Origin: Kribbella antibiotica
Lineage (GTDB): Bacteria; Actinomycetota; Actinomycetes; Propionibacteriales; Kribbellaceae
Direction of reading: 5' to 3'
Assembly (NCBI RefSeq): GCF_004349055.1
Contig: NZ_SMKX01000021.1
Coordinates: 1-64,000, forward strand
DNA length: 64,000 bases
Shown: piece by piece, positions 42,690 to 50,700 of the stretch
Layout of the letters: each line of letters begins with the position of its first letter
How positions within the stretch are numbered: the first letter of the stretch is position 1
Position numbers and translations under genes: made by a program
The notes under the pieces: model-generated
What the model saw: only the letters and a program-made list of their open reading frames with translations
Database searches by the model: none
What the model was told of the DNA's origin: nothing

Positions 42690-43904
42690 GTGAGCGCGCA
42701 ACAGCTCGACGTCAAAAAGTCCTGGCAAGCCATTCGGCGCCAGCGGCTGCTGGTTATCGTGGTGGCCGTGGTTGGGCTTCTGCTCGGTGTGGCCTATGCC
42801 TTTGTGCGGCCGCCGTTCTACACGGCGGCGGCACTGGTGGTGCTTCCGCCACCGCCCGCGGCCTCCGGATCGACGACGGCCGGCTCGCAGAGCATCGAAA
42901 CGCAGGTCTACATCGCCGAGAGCGGTCCGGTGCTGCACAGCGCCGGCCAGAACCTCGCACCCGCACTGACCACTGAGGTGGTGCGGGAGCGGGTCAAAGC
43001 GACCGCTGTGACCGACGATGTGATCCGGATCGAGGCCAAGGGCACCACGGCCAAGCAGTCCGTCCAGCTCGCCAATGCGGTCGCGCAGGTCTACCTGGTC
43101 TTCGTCACGACCGACAAGCAGCTCCCGGGTGACCTGGGCAAGCGCACCGGCGCCCGGACGCTGGAGAGCGCGACTGACGCGCACGGCGGCAACATGCTCA
43201 TGCACCTCGGCATGTACGGCGGGCTCGGCGCACTGATCGGTGCCATCGTCGGAGCGATCATCGCTGTGGCTCGTGCCCGCGGTGACCGCAGACTGCGGCT
43301 GCGCGACGAGATCTCGGACGCGGTCGGACTCCCGGTCCTGGCGTCGGTCTCGTCGTACCCGGCGCAGGATCCGTCCGACTGGGCCGACCTGCTCGAGCAC
43401 TACGCACCGACCGCGGTCGACGCGTGGAGTCTGCGCAAGACGCTGCACCATCTAGGCCTGGATGTGAAGGGTGGCCCGCCATCCTCGCTGACCGTCATCT
43501 CGTTCGCCGACGACGACAAGGCCCGCTCCCTCGGCCCGCAGCTGGCTGCGTTCGCGTCGACGTTCGGTATCACCAGCACGCTGGTGATCGACCAGCACCA
43601 CACCGGCCAGGACGAAGACGCCACGCTGGACATCTACCTCACGGTGGTTGACCGCGAAGACCCGCAGCTGGCCGGTGACCGCACGACGCGCACCGTGATC
43701 GCGCTGTCGGCCGGCACTGTCACGGCCGAGGAGCTGGCCCGGCTGGCCGTCGCCACCACCGCGGACGATCGCACCATCGACGGCATTGTGGTGACCGATC
43801 CGGACCCGTTCGACCGGACCATCGGCCGGGTCTCGCAGTCGCAGCGCCGTTCGGGCTCGCGGCTACCCACGCTTCTCACCGGCACGGCAAGGCGGAACCG
43901 ATGA
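42690..43904 (+). CDS. Wzz-like chain-length determinant protein (second of three)
   Basis: 404 residues from a GTG that follows GGAGGGGG. Topology: TM1 (VIVVAVVGLLLGVAYAFV, about 18–36), an extracytoplasmic region of about 130 residues, TM2 (LGALIGAIVGAIIAVARA, about 178–196), then a cytoplasmic tail. The tail has a Rossmann-like core (SLTVISFADDDKARSLGPQL, STLVIDQHH) but no P-loop, as in the other two Wzz-like proteins here. It is shorter than the next protein, with a reduced coil. ATGA overlap with the following Wzz gene indicates a coupled pair. Confidence 0.82.
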   Translation: MSAQQLDVKKSWQAIRRQRLLVIVVAVVGLLLGVAYAFVRPPFYTAAALVVLPPPPAASGSTTAGSQSIETQVYIAESGPVLHSAGQNLAPALTTEVVRERVKATAVTDDVIRIEAKGTTAKQSVQLANAVAQVYLVFVTTDKQLPGDLGKRTGARTLESATDAHGGNMLMHLGMYGGLGALIGAIVGAIIAVARARGDRRLRLRDEISDAVGLPVLASVSSYPAQDPSDWADLLEHYAPTAVDAWSLRKTLHHLGLDVKGGPPSSLTVISFADDDKARSLGPQLAAFASTFGITSTLVIDQHHTGQDEDATLDIYLTVVDREDPQLAGDRTTRTVIALSAGTVTAEELARLAVATTADDRTIDGIVVTDPDPFDRTIGRVSQSQRRSGSRLPTLLTGTARRNR

Positions 43905-45526
43905 CGAACCAGCAGTACTCGGAGGCAGCTCGTCCCAGCAACCGCTGGGACGACGAAGACGGCCTGTTCGACACCGAGCGCTCGGCTGCCCATCCGCCGG
44001 ACAGCCTGGTCACTTTCCGCTTCCTGCGCGACGCGATCGTCCGGCACCTGCGGCTGTGGCTCGTCCTGGCCATCATCGGGTTCCTGGGCGGAGTGACAGT
44101 GCACTTCGTGCTGCCGGCTCCGCACAACGCGGCGGCCCGGCTGCTGATGACCACGCGGGAGGGCGACGACCCGCCGAAGGCCATGGCGACCGAGGTCAGC
44201 CTGGCCACGACGCGGACTGTCGCCAGCCGCGTGATCACGTCGCTGCAACTGCCCGACACCACCGACGACCTGCTCGCGCGGTACACCGTCACCGCGGTCA
44301 CGAGCCGGGTGCTGGAGATCAAGGCGACCGCGCCGACCGACGAGGCGGCCACCCAACTGGCCACCGGGATCGCGCAGGCCTACCTGAAGTTCCGGCGCGA
44401 GCAGATCGCCCTGCAGGACGTGCCACTCAAGCGTGACCTGGCGACCGCACAGAACGAAGCGGCACTGGCTCGCTCAGCCGTGACCGCCGGCGGCGACGAC
44501 CCGGCCGACCCCAAGCGCCCGAACAGCGCGGAGATGACCCGGCTGAACAACGCGCAGGACAAGGTCAAGTTCGTCCAGCAGGAACTGATCGACTCGACGT
44601 CGTCCGCGTCCAAGATGAACAGCAGCCGGCTGCTCGACGCACCGGCCGCGGTGCCCAGCTCGTGGAAGAAGATGCTGGCCCTCAAGGCAATCACCGGTCT
44701 CATCGCCGGTCTGTTCCTCGGCCTCGGCTTCGTCATCATCCGGGCGCTGATCTCGGACCGGCTGTGGAAGCGGCAGGACATCTCGAACGCGTTGGGCGCT
44801 CGCATCCGCCTCAGCACCGGCCGCGCTCCGCGGCAGTGGCTGCCGTTCGGCCGGTTGCTGCGCGCCAAGCAGTCCAAGCACCGGGGGATCCAGCTGCTAT
44901 CGCAGCATCTCGGCCGGCGGATCAGCTGGGCCGAGCACCCGGTACCGGCGATGGTCGTGGTCAGCGTCGACGACGTACAGGCCGGTGCCCTGGCGGTGGC
45001 GTCGCTCGCGGTTTCGCTGGCTGACGAAGGCAAGAACGTCCTTGTCGCCGACCTGACCAGAAGCAAGGCACTGGCTGCGAAGCTCGGTGTCACCGAGCCC
45101 GGCACGCGGGATTCCAGCTTGGCCGGGCAAGACCGCCGGATCACCGTGCACCTGCCCGCTCCGACCGCGCTCCCGCCCGAGGGCTGCTATCTGCGGATCG
45201 GCGACAGCAACCGTCCGGCCGGCTCCGGCGACGTACAGCTGGATACTGCGTGGGAAGCTGCCGACCTGGTTATCAGCCTGGCCACGCTGGAACCGGCCTT
45301 GGGCGCCGACCACCTGGGCAGCTGGGCATCGCGCGCGGAGGTCGTCGTGACGGCCGGCCGGTCGACCGCGGCCAAGGTCAAGGCCACCGGCGAGATGTTG
45401 CGCCTGGCCGGGCTCGAGATCGACTCGGCCATCGTGCTCAACGCGGACAAGACCGACGAAGGCGTCGGTGCCACCGAGGCCGAGGCGTCCCCGACAGCTG
45501 TTGATCTCGGAATGTTTTCGCGATGA
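43901..45526 (+). CDS. Wzz-like chain-length determinant with degenerate BY-kinase tail (third)
   Basis: 541 residues, the same length as the protein at 6967. An acidic N-terminal cytoplasmic segment of about 50 residues precedes TM1 (LRLWLVLAIIGFLGGVTVHFV). TM2 (ALKAITGLIAGLFLGLGFVI) is near 265–285. The long region between contains a helical stretch (FRREQIALQDVPLKRDLATA). The tail has PVPAMVVVSVDDVQAGALAV where a P-loop would lie, then KNVLVADLTRSK, the Walker A' position, and SRAEVVVTAGRSTAAKVKAT. The nucleotide-binding Lys is absent. Overlaps the polymerase gene by four bases, so chain-length control and polymerase are made together. Confidence 0.84.
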   Translation: MTNQQYSEAARPSNRWDDEDGLFDTERSAAHPPDSLVTFRFLRDAIVRHLRLWLVLAIIGFLGGVTVHFVLPAPHNAAARLLMTTREGDDPPKAMATEVSLATTRTVASRVITSLQLPDTTDDLLARYTVTAVTSRVLEIKATAPTDEAATQLATGIAQAYLKFRREQIALQDVPLKRDLATAQNEAALARSAVTAGGDDPADPKRPNSAEMTRLNNAQDKVKFVQQELIDSTSSASKMNSSRLLDAPAAVPSSWKKMLALKAITGLIAGLFLGLGFVIIRALISDRLWKRQDISNALGARIRLSTGRAPRQWLPFGRLLRAKQSKHRGIQLLSQHLGRRISWAEHPVPAMVVVSVDDVQAGALAVASLAVSLADEGKNVLVADLTRSKALAAKLGVTEPGTRDSSLAGQDRRITVHLPAPTALPPEGCYLRIGDSNRPAGSGDVQLDTAWEAADLVISLATLEPALGADHLGSWASRAEVVVTAGRSTAAKVKATGEMLRLAGLEIDSAIVLNADKTDEGVGATEAEASPTAVDLGMFSR

Positions 45527-46755
45527 GCCCGATCGCTGCGCTTAGCGCGCGGCTGGTCCCGAAGCCGGGTTTCCGCCCGGTTCCACCGGAACGGCGGCGT
45601 CGCCGTCGCGTGCAGCTGGTCTGGGCGCTGCTGGTGATGAACGTGCTGACGTTCTTCCCGGACTCGCGCTTGCTGATTCCGATCCCGAGCGCGCTCGGCC
45701 GGCTGATCGCGCAGGGCTCATTGCCGCTGGCGCTGCTGCTGGTCCTGACGGTGAACCGGCCGCTGCGGGTCCGCCCCAGCGTCTACATGTTCCTCGGTAG
45801 CCTCCTGGTCACCGAGGCGGTCATCTCGAGTCTGCGAGCCGAGTTCCTGGTCGGAGCGCTGTACCGGTCGACCCGGTTGACGCTGTTCGTCCTGGTGCTC
45901 TGGCTGCTGTCACCGTGGTGGACGCGGCGCGACCTCCTGCTCGTGCGGACCCACCTGATGATGCTTTGGGCAATCATCGGGACAGTCCTCGCCGGCGTGC
46001 TGATCTCTCCCGGCGGCGCGATGGTCGACGACCGCCTGAGCGGCGTGCTGTGGCCGATCCCGGCGACGCAGGTCGGCCACTATGCGGCGATGGCGACCGG
46101 ACTCACCGCTGTGCTCTGGATGGCAGGTCTGCTGCGCCGCGAGGTCGCCGTACTGGCTGTCCTGGTCACTGTCCCGATTCTGCTGCTCACCCACACTCGC
46201 ACTGCCTTGATCGCTCTGCTGGTCGGCGGCGTGATCGCTGGGCTCAGCCTGTTCACGGCGCGAGCCCGGGCACGGCGTCTGTTCGCGATCGCCATCGGGG
46301 TCTTCTCGGCCGGAGCACTGACCATTGGCTCAGTGGTAACGACCTGGCTGGCTCGTGGCCAGGACACCGAGGAGCTCGGTGCGCTGACCGGCCGGAAGGT
46401 GGTGTGGGACGGAATCCTGGCGCAACCGCGCTCGACGTTCGAGACCCTCTTCGGCTTCGGGCTGTCCAACAAGTCGTTCACCGGACTGCCGATCGACAGC
46501 AACTGGTTCGGCACGTACTTCGACGTCGGTGTCCTCGGTGTCGCGTTCTGCATCGCCATGGTGCTGTTCGTGTTCGTCGGCGCCTGGTTCACCCCGCAGG
46601 GCCCGCGGCGGGCGATCGCGTTGTTCATCGTCGCGTACTGCGTCGTGGCGTCGTTCACCGAGACCGGGCTGAGCGAGGCGTCGCCATACCTGCTGGAGCT
46701 GACGCTGGCCGCATCACTCGTGTATCCGAGACCCTCCCGGGAAGGCGGCGCCTGA
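45523..46755 (+). CDS. O-antigen ligase / Wzy-type polymerase (second copy)
   Basis: 410-residue polytopic membrane protein, about ten to eleven hydrophobic segments, with the Wzy_C-type region: THTRTALIALLVGG near 222, LTGRKVVWDGILAQPRSTFE near 287–306 and FGFGLSNKSFTGLPIDSNWF near 308–327. The paralogue at 5621 has SRTRTSAAA, SGRTTSWQAVLDEKVSFQ and GHGLGNKRILL in matching order. It joins or polymerises the glycan with the Wzz pair upstream. The ATG overlaps the third Wzz stop by four bases. Confidence 0.88.
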   Translation: MSPIAALSARLVPKPGFRPVPPERRRRRRVQLVWALLVMNVLTFFPDSRLLIPIPSALGRLIAQGSLPLALLLVLTVNRPLRVRPSVYMFLGSLLVTEAVISSLRAEFLVGALYRSTRLTLFVLVLWLLSPWWTRRDLLLVRTHLMMLWAIIGTVLAGVLISPGGAMVDDRLSGVLWPIPATQVGHYAAMATGLTAVLWMAGLLRREVAVLAVLVTVPILLLTHTRTALIALLVGGVIAGLSLFTARARARRLFAIAIGVFSAGALTIGSVVTTWLARGQDTEELGALTGRKVVWDGILAQPRSTFETLFGFGLSNKSFTGLPIDSNWFGTYFDVGVLGVAFCIAMVLFVFVGAWFTPQGPRRAIALFIVAYCVVASFTETGLSEASPYLLELTLAASLVYPRPSREGGA

Positions 46756-47951
46756 TGAAGATTCTGCTGGTCCACAACAGGTACCGGTCGACCGCGCCGA
46801 GCGGTGAGAACCGGGTCGTCGATCAGGAGCGCGAGGCCCTCGCCGGTCTCGGCCACGACGTCCGGCTCTTCGAGCGGCTGAGCGACGAGATCGAAGAATG
46901 GCCGGCCTGGAAGAAGGCCACCCTGCCTGCGCGCGTGATCTGGAACCCGACCAGCAAGCGCGACCTGGCTGCGGAGCTGCGGGAGTTCCAGCCGGACGTC
47001 GTCCATGTGCACAACACGTTCCCGGTGCTCAGCCCGTCGGTGCTCTATGCCTGCCGTGCTGCTGGTGTGCCGGTGGTGATCACCTTGCACAACTACAAGT
47101 TGCTCTGCGCAAGCGGTGACTTCTACCGCGAGGGTTCGGTCTGCCACGACTGCGCCGGCGGCAATCCACTCCCGGCCATCCGGAACAGCTGCTACCGCGG
47201 ATCGAAGCTCGCGACCGCAACGACGGTTCTCAACACGCGTTCGCATCGGCGTACCTGGCAGAACCTGGTCTCGGCGTACCTGTTCATCTCCGACTCACAG
47301 CGCACCTTGCTCGCCGGGATGGACTTCGACGCCGACCGCAGTTTCGTCCGCTACAACTACGTCCCGTACGACGGCCCGCAGGCCAGCACTCCGCAGCGTC
47401 AGGTCACGTATGTCGGCCGGCTGGACGCGGCCAAGGGCGCACCGCTGCTGATGAAGGGCTGGGACGCGTATCGCGCGGTCGCGGGTGACGACGCGTTGCA
47501 GCTGGCCATTGCCGGCGGCGGTCCGATGCTCGACGAAGTGACTGCTTGGGCAGCAGATCGGCCCTCGGTCCAGCTCCGCGGAATGCTCACCAAGTCCGAC
47601 ATCTTCGGCCTGATCGGCGAATCGCGGGCGGTCGTGCTGCCCTCGGAATGGGAGGAGACCTTCGGCCTGGTGGTGGTCGAGGCGATGGCTGTCGGGGTCC
47701 CGCTGCTGGCGTCGGCGCACGGTTCCTTCCGCGAACTCGTAACCGACGGTGTCGACGGAGCGTTGTTCGATCCGGGCCGTCCGGACGAGCTGGCCAAGCT
47801 CCTGCTCGATGTGGACGCCTGTCCCGACAAGTACCTCGACCTGGGCCGCAACGCCCGGACGACGTACGAGACGACTCACGATCCCGAACGCAATCTCGAG
47901 CAACTGCTCGACGTGTACCGGTTCGCGATGGCGAACCCGGTTCCCAGTTAG
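46755..47951 (+). CDS. Glycosyltransferase family 4
   Basis: 398-residue GT-B transferase. ATG at 46755 overlaps the polymerase stop by one base (TGATG). N-terminal acceptor domain starts MKILLVHNRYRSTAPSGENR; VVHVHNTFPVLSPSVLYACR near 82–101; a Cys-containing segment HNYKLLCASGDFYREGSVCH near 112–131. Donor domain: YVGRLDAAKGAPLLMKGWD near 218, ESRAVVLPSEWEETFGLVVV near 292, and VEAMAVGVPLLASAHGSFRE near 311–330. Similar to capsule GT4 enzymes with an HNYRxxC-type motif. Substrate not determinable. Confidence 0.92.
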   Translation: MKILLVHNRYRSTAPSGENRVVDQEREALAGLGHDVRLFERLSDEIEEWPAWKKATLPARVIWNPTSKRDLAAELREFQPDVVHVHNTFPVLSPSVLYACRAAGVPVVITLHNYKLLCASGDFYREGSVCHDCAGGNPLPAIRNSCYRGSKLATATTVLNTRSHRRTWQNLVSAYLFISDSQRTLLAGMDFDADRSFVRYNYVPYDGPQASTPQRQVTYVGRLDAAKGAPLLMKGWDAYRAVAGDDALQLAIAGGGPMLDEVTAWAADRPSVQLRGMLTKSDIFGLIGESRAVVLPSEWEETFGLVVVEAMAVGVPLLASAHGSFRELVTDGVDGALFDPGRPDELAKLLLDVDACPDKYLDLGRNARTTYETTHDPERNLEQLLDVYRFAMANPVPS

Positions 47952-47987
47952 CCACCCAGCAGCCCGCCAGGCCCCGAAGGAAGAACC

Positions 47988-49604
47988 ATGGAACAGCGCA
48001 CACCGTCCCCGCCGGCCCCCGGCCGCGGAACCAGGTGGTACAGCTCGCGGCGGCTCATCGTTGCCGGCAGCGCTGTCGCGCTGGTCGGGCTGGTCTCAGC
48101 TGCCGTCCTGCTGACCGGGAACAACCCGATCGGCGGCGGTAACGGCGCTGCCACCGCACCCGTCAAGTCCCTGACCGCGCCGGGCAAACCGCCGGTTGCC
48201 ATCTGCGGGAACGCCCAGGTTCTCAACGGTCCGGCCACTGCGCCGAAGGGAGCAGTTTCGGTCAGCACCACCCAGAACCTCCAGGACCTCACCGCCCAGC
48301 GTCCCGCCGGTACGACGTTCTACCTTGCCGCGGGCACGCATCGGCTCGACGGTGGCGAGTTCCTGCAGGTGATCCCGAAGAAGGGCAACCGCTACATCGG
48401 CGCGCCCGGGGCGATCCTGGACGGCGGCAAGCAGAACCGGTACGCCTTCACCGGCTACGCGGAGAACGTGCTGATCAGTCACCTCACCATCCAGAACTTC
48501 GGCGCCCGCAAGGCCAACAACGACGAAGGCGTCGTCAACCACAACTCCGCCACCGGCTGGACGATCGAGGCCAGCACCATCAAGGACAACGCGGGCGCGG
48601 GCCTGATGATCGGCAGCAAGAACGTCGTCCGCGGCAACTGCCTGCGCGACAACGGCCAGTACGGCTTCAACGCCTACAACCCGAACGCGGTCGCCGACAT
48701 CACCGTCGAGCGCAACGAGATCACCGGGAACAACGTCGACGATTGGGAGAACCTGCGGCCGGCCTGCGGGTGCACCGGTGGCGGCAAGTTCTGGACGGTC
48801 ACCCGGGCGGCGGTGCGCGGCAACTGGATCCACGACAACCACGGGCCGGGGCTGTGGGCCGACACGAACAACGCGGACTTCACGATCGAGGACAACTACA
48901 TCTCGGGCAACTACGCCGAGGGCCTGATCTACGAGACCAGCTACAACGCGCTGATCCGGCGCAACAACTTCATCCGCAACGGCCTGGGCAAGGGCCCGGA
49001 GAACGAGGGCTTCCCGGCACCGGCGCTGTACCTGTCCGAGTCCGGCGCGGACAAGCGGGTCCCCGGGCAGTACGGGCAGACCCTCGAGGTGACCGACAAC
49101 GTCTTCACCGACAACTGGTCCGGCGTCATCTTGTGGGAGAACGCCGATCGGTTCGCGGGCTCGCCGGCCAACACCAGCACCGGGTCCGGGACGCTGGTGA
49201 ACCCGAAGGTCGCCACGATCAAGACCTGCAACGCCCAGAACATCACCAAGCAGCCCTACCTGAGCGACTGCCGCTGGAAGACCCAGAACGTGCGGGTGCA
49301 CGACAACACGTTCAACCTCAACCCGGACAAGCTCGGCGTCAAGTGCGCGTCGAACGCCGGCTGCGGCTACAACGGCATCTTCTCGAACTGGGGCACCTTC
49401 CCCGACTGGTCGCCGTACCAGGCCCGGACGATCGAGGACGCCATCACCTTCAAGCAGGCCAACAAGTTCTACGCCAACACCTACAGCGGCCCGTGGAACT
49501 TCATCGTCCACGAACAGGGCAACTCGGTGAACTGGGCGGCCTGGCAGGGCGCGCCGTACGGGCAGGACGAGGACTCCGTCATCAAGGTCTCCGGGGAGCG
49601 CTGA
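47988..49604 (+). CDS. Exported right-handed parallel beta-helix protein (second copy)
   Basis: 538 residues, exactly the length of the paralogue at 3985. Basic N-terminus and one hydrophobic segment (RLIVAGSAVALVGLVSAAVL, about 22–41) without a lipobox, so it is probably membrane-anchored or Sec-secreted. The beta-helix domain has rungs such as ISHLTIQNFGARKAN, ASTIKDNAGAGLMIG and ADFTIEDNYISGNYAEGL. C-terminal NWAAWQGAPYGQDEDSV parallels WPQWQEAGFDQDSV in the first copy, and PAGTTFYLAAGTHRL parallels PAGTTYCFAPGVHRI. Likely interacts with, or modifies, the exported polysaccharide. Follows the GT4 gene by 36 bases. Confidence 0.86.
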   Translation: MEQRTPSPPAPGRGTRWYSSRRLIVAGSAVALVGLVSAAVLLTGNNPIGGGNGAATAPVKSLTAPGKPPVAICGNAQVLNGPATAPKGAVSVSTTQNLQDLTAQRPAGTTFYLAAGTHRLDGGEFLQVIPKKGNRYIGAPGAILDGGKQNRYAFTGYAENVLISHLTIQNFGARKANNDEGVVNHNSATGWTIEASTIKDNAGAGLMIGSKNVVRGNCLRDNGQYGFNAYNPNAVADITVERNEITGNNVDDWENLRPACGCTGGGKFWTVTRAAVRGNWIHDNHGPGLWADTNNADFTIEDNYISGNYAEGLIYETSYNALIRRNNFIRNGLGKGPENEGFPAPALYLSESGADKRVPGQYGQTLEVTDNVFTDNWSGVILWENADRFAGSPANTSTGSGTLVNPKVATIKTCNAQNITKQPYLSDCRWKTQNVRVHDNTFNLNPDKLGVKCASNAGCGYNGIFSNWGTFPDWSPYQARTIEDAITFKQANKFYANTYSGPWNFIVHEQGNSVNWAAWQGAPYGQDEDSVIKVSGER

Positions 49605-49610
49605 CGCCTG

Positions 49611-49976
49611 ATGACCTCTCCGCCCCCCGAGCGTGCCTGCACGCAGATCGCCCTCGTGCGCTCTGTCGGCTATGCCGCGTTCGGGCGGCATGAGCGGGAT
49701 CTCGACGTACTGGATGTGATCTTCGACAGCCTTGTTGATGCGCCAGGCAACGAAGGATCCCGGCAGCTGCGGTTCACCGGGCACGGGATCAGCCTGGACG
49801 TCGACGTCCACGGGCAGACCGAGCTGACGGTCGAGCTCCGGGTCACGCCGGCCGGGCCGGTGCAGGTCGAGTCCCGCGGGGCCGACGGTCCCGGCGAGAC
49901 ACGACTGGTCAGCTTCCTGCTGCAGTGGCCGAACAGCACTCAGCGCCCGGTCCGCACCGCGTGGGTCATGCTCTGA
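49611..49976 (+). CDS. Small protein resembling the partner of ECF-sigma/CHAT loci
   Basis: 121-residue acidic protein, six bases after the beta-helix gene and convergent with the sigma factor gene. A core of AFGRHERDLDVLDVIFDSLV (about 24–43) followed by beta-rich RQLRFTGHGISLDVDVHGQT and LTVELRVTPAGPVQVESRG looks like the small proteins found next to sigma factors of the type encoded at 50035 in actinobacteria, where a CHAT protease-like protein often follows. There is no CHAT gene here. This is recognition from memory of the pattern, not a search result. No signal peptide. Confidence 0.55.
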   Translation: MTSPPPERACTQIALVRSVGYAAFGRHERDLDVLDVIFDSLVDAPGNEGSRQLRFTGHGISLDVDVHGQTELTVELRVTPAGPVQVESRGADGPGETRLVSFLLQWPNSTQRPVRTAWVML

Positions 49977-50034
49977 TCCTGGCGATTGCGGAACCGGGCG
50001 CTGTGCCTATTATTTGGGCCAACTCACTGCTGTT

Positions 50035-50625
50035 TCAGGAGGCAAGCAGCAGTCTGAGTTTGTCCAAACACCGGCCTCGAATCGGGCCGATACTGCCGAT
50101 CGGAATCCCGATCTTCGCCGAGATCTCCGCGTACGGCGCGGGCGGGTCGGCCATCAGCATGCCGAGCATCTCCTGCCAGCGGTCCGGCAGTGTCTCCAGC
50201 GCCTCCCGCACATCGGCGGCCCGCTCGAGAGCGATCATGTCGGCGTCCAGCTCCGGCTGGTCCCCCGGCTGCTCCTCGAAGGCCGTCGACTCGTACGTCA
50301 GCAGCACGCGCTTGCGAAACGCCAGCACCCGCAGGCATTCGCGGCGGGTCGTGACGACCAGCCAGGCGCCGACCCGCTCGGGGTCGACGCGGTGAATGTG
50401 CTCGAGCAACCGCAGCCACACCATCTGAGAAACATCTGCGGCATCGCTGTCACTGAGCCGGAAACTGCGGGTGACGGCCCAGACGAGCCGTGCGTAGTGG
50501 TCGACCAGCCGGCTCCAGGAATCCTGGTCGCCGGACGCGGCCTCGATCACCAAGGTCGCTGCCTCGGACCGGACCGCGGTCATTTCGGAATCAGTACCGG
50601 ATTCGGCACTGAGTTGCTGCACCAT
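50035..50625 (-). CDS. Sigma-70 family (ECF-like) RNA polymerase sigma factor
   Basis: 196 residues; ATG at 50625 preceded by GGGGGAATTC. Region 2 is at about residues 35–100 (LVDHYARLVWAVTRSFRLSD, then DAADVSQMVWLRLLEH), and region 4 at about 140–195 (LETLPDRWQEMLGMLMAD, YAEISAKIGIPIGSIGPIRG), with the final helix RCLDKLRLLL. Region 3 is absent, as in ECF factors. No anti-sigma factor with a typical zinc motif is adjacent; the small convergent protein at 49611 is the candidate partner. It may control the surrounding polysaccharide genes. Confidence 0.92.
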   Translation of the reverse strand: MVQQLSAESGTDSEMTAVRSEAATLVIEAASGDQDSWSRLVDHYARLVWAVTRSFRLSDSDAADVSQMVWLRLLEHIHRVDPERVGAWLVVTTRRECLRVLAFRKRVLLTYESTAFEEQPGDQPELDADMIALERAADVREALETLPDRWQEMLGMLMADPPAPYAEISAKIGIPIGSIGPIRGRCLDKLRLLLAS

Positions 50626-50700
50626 GAATTCCCCCCTCGGGAATGCACCGCTCTTTTGTGTCGTGGCCCGCGTGTTCTGTCCCCCGCGGGCCCGTTTCGG

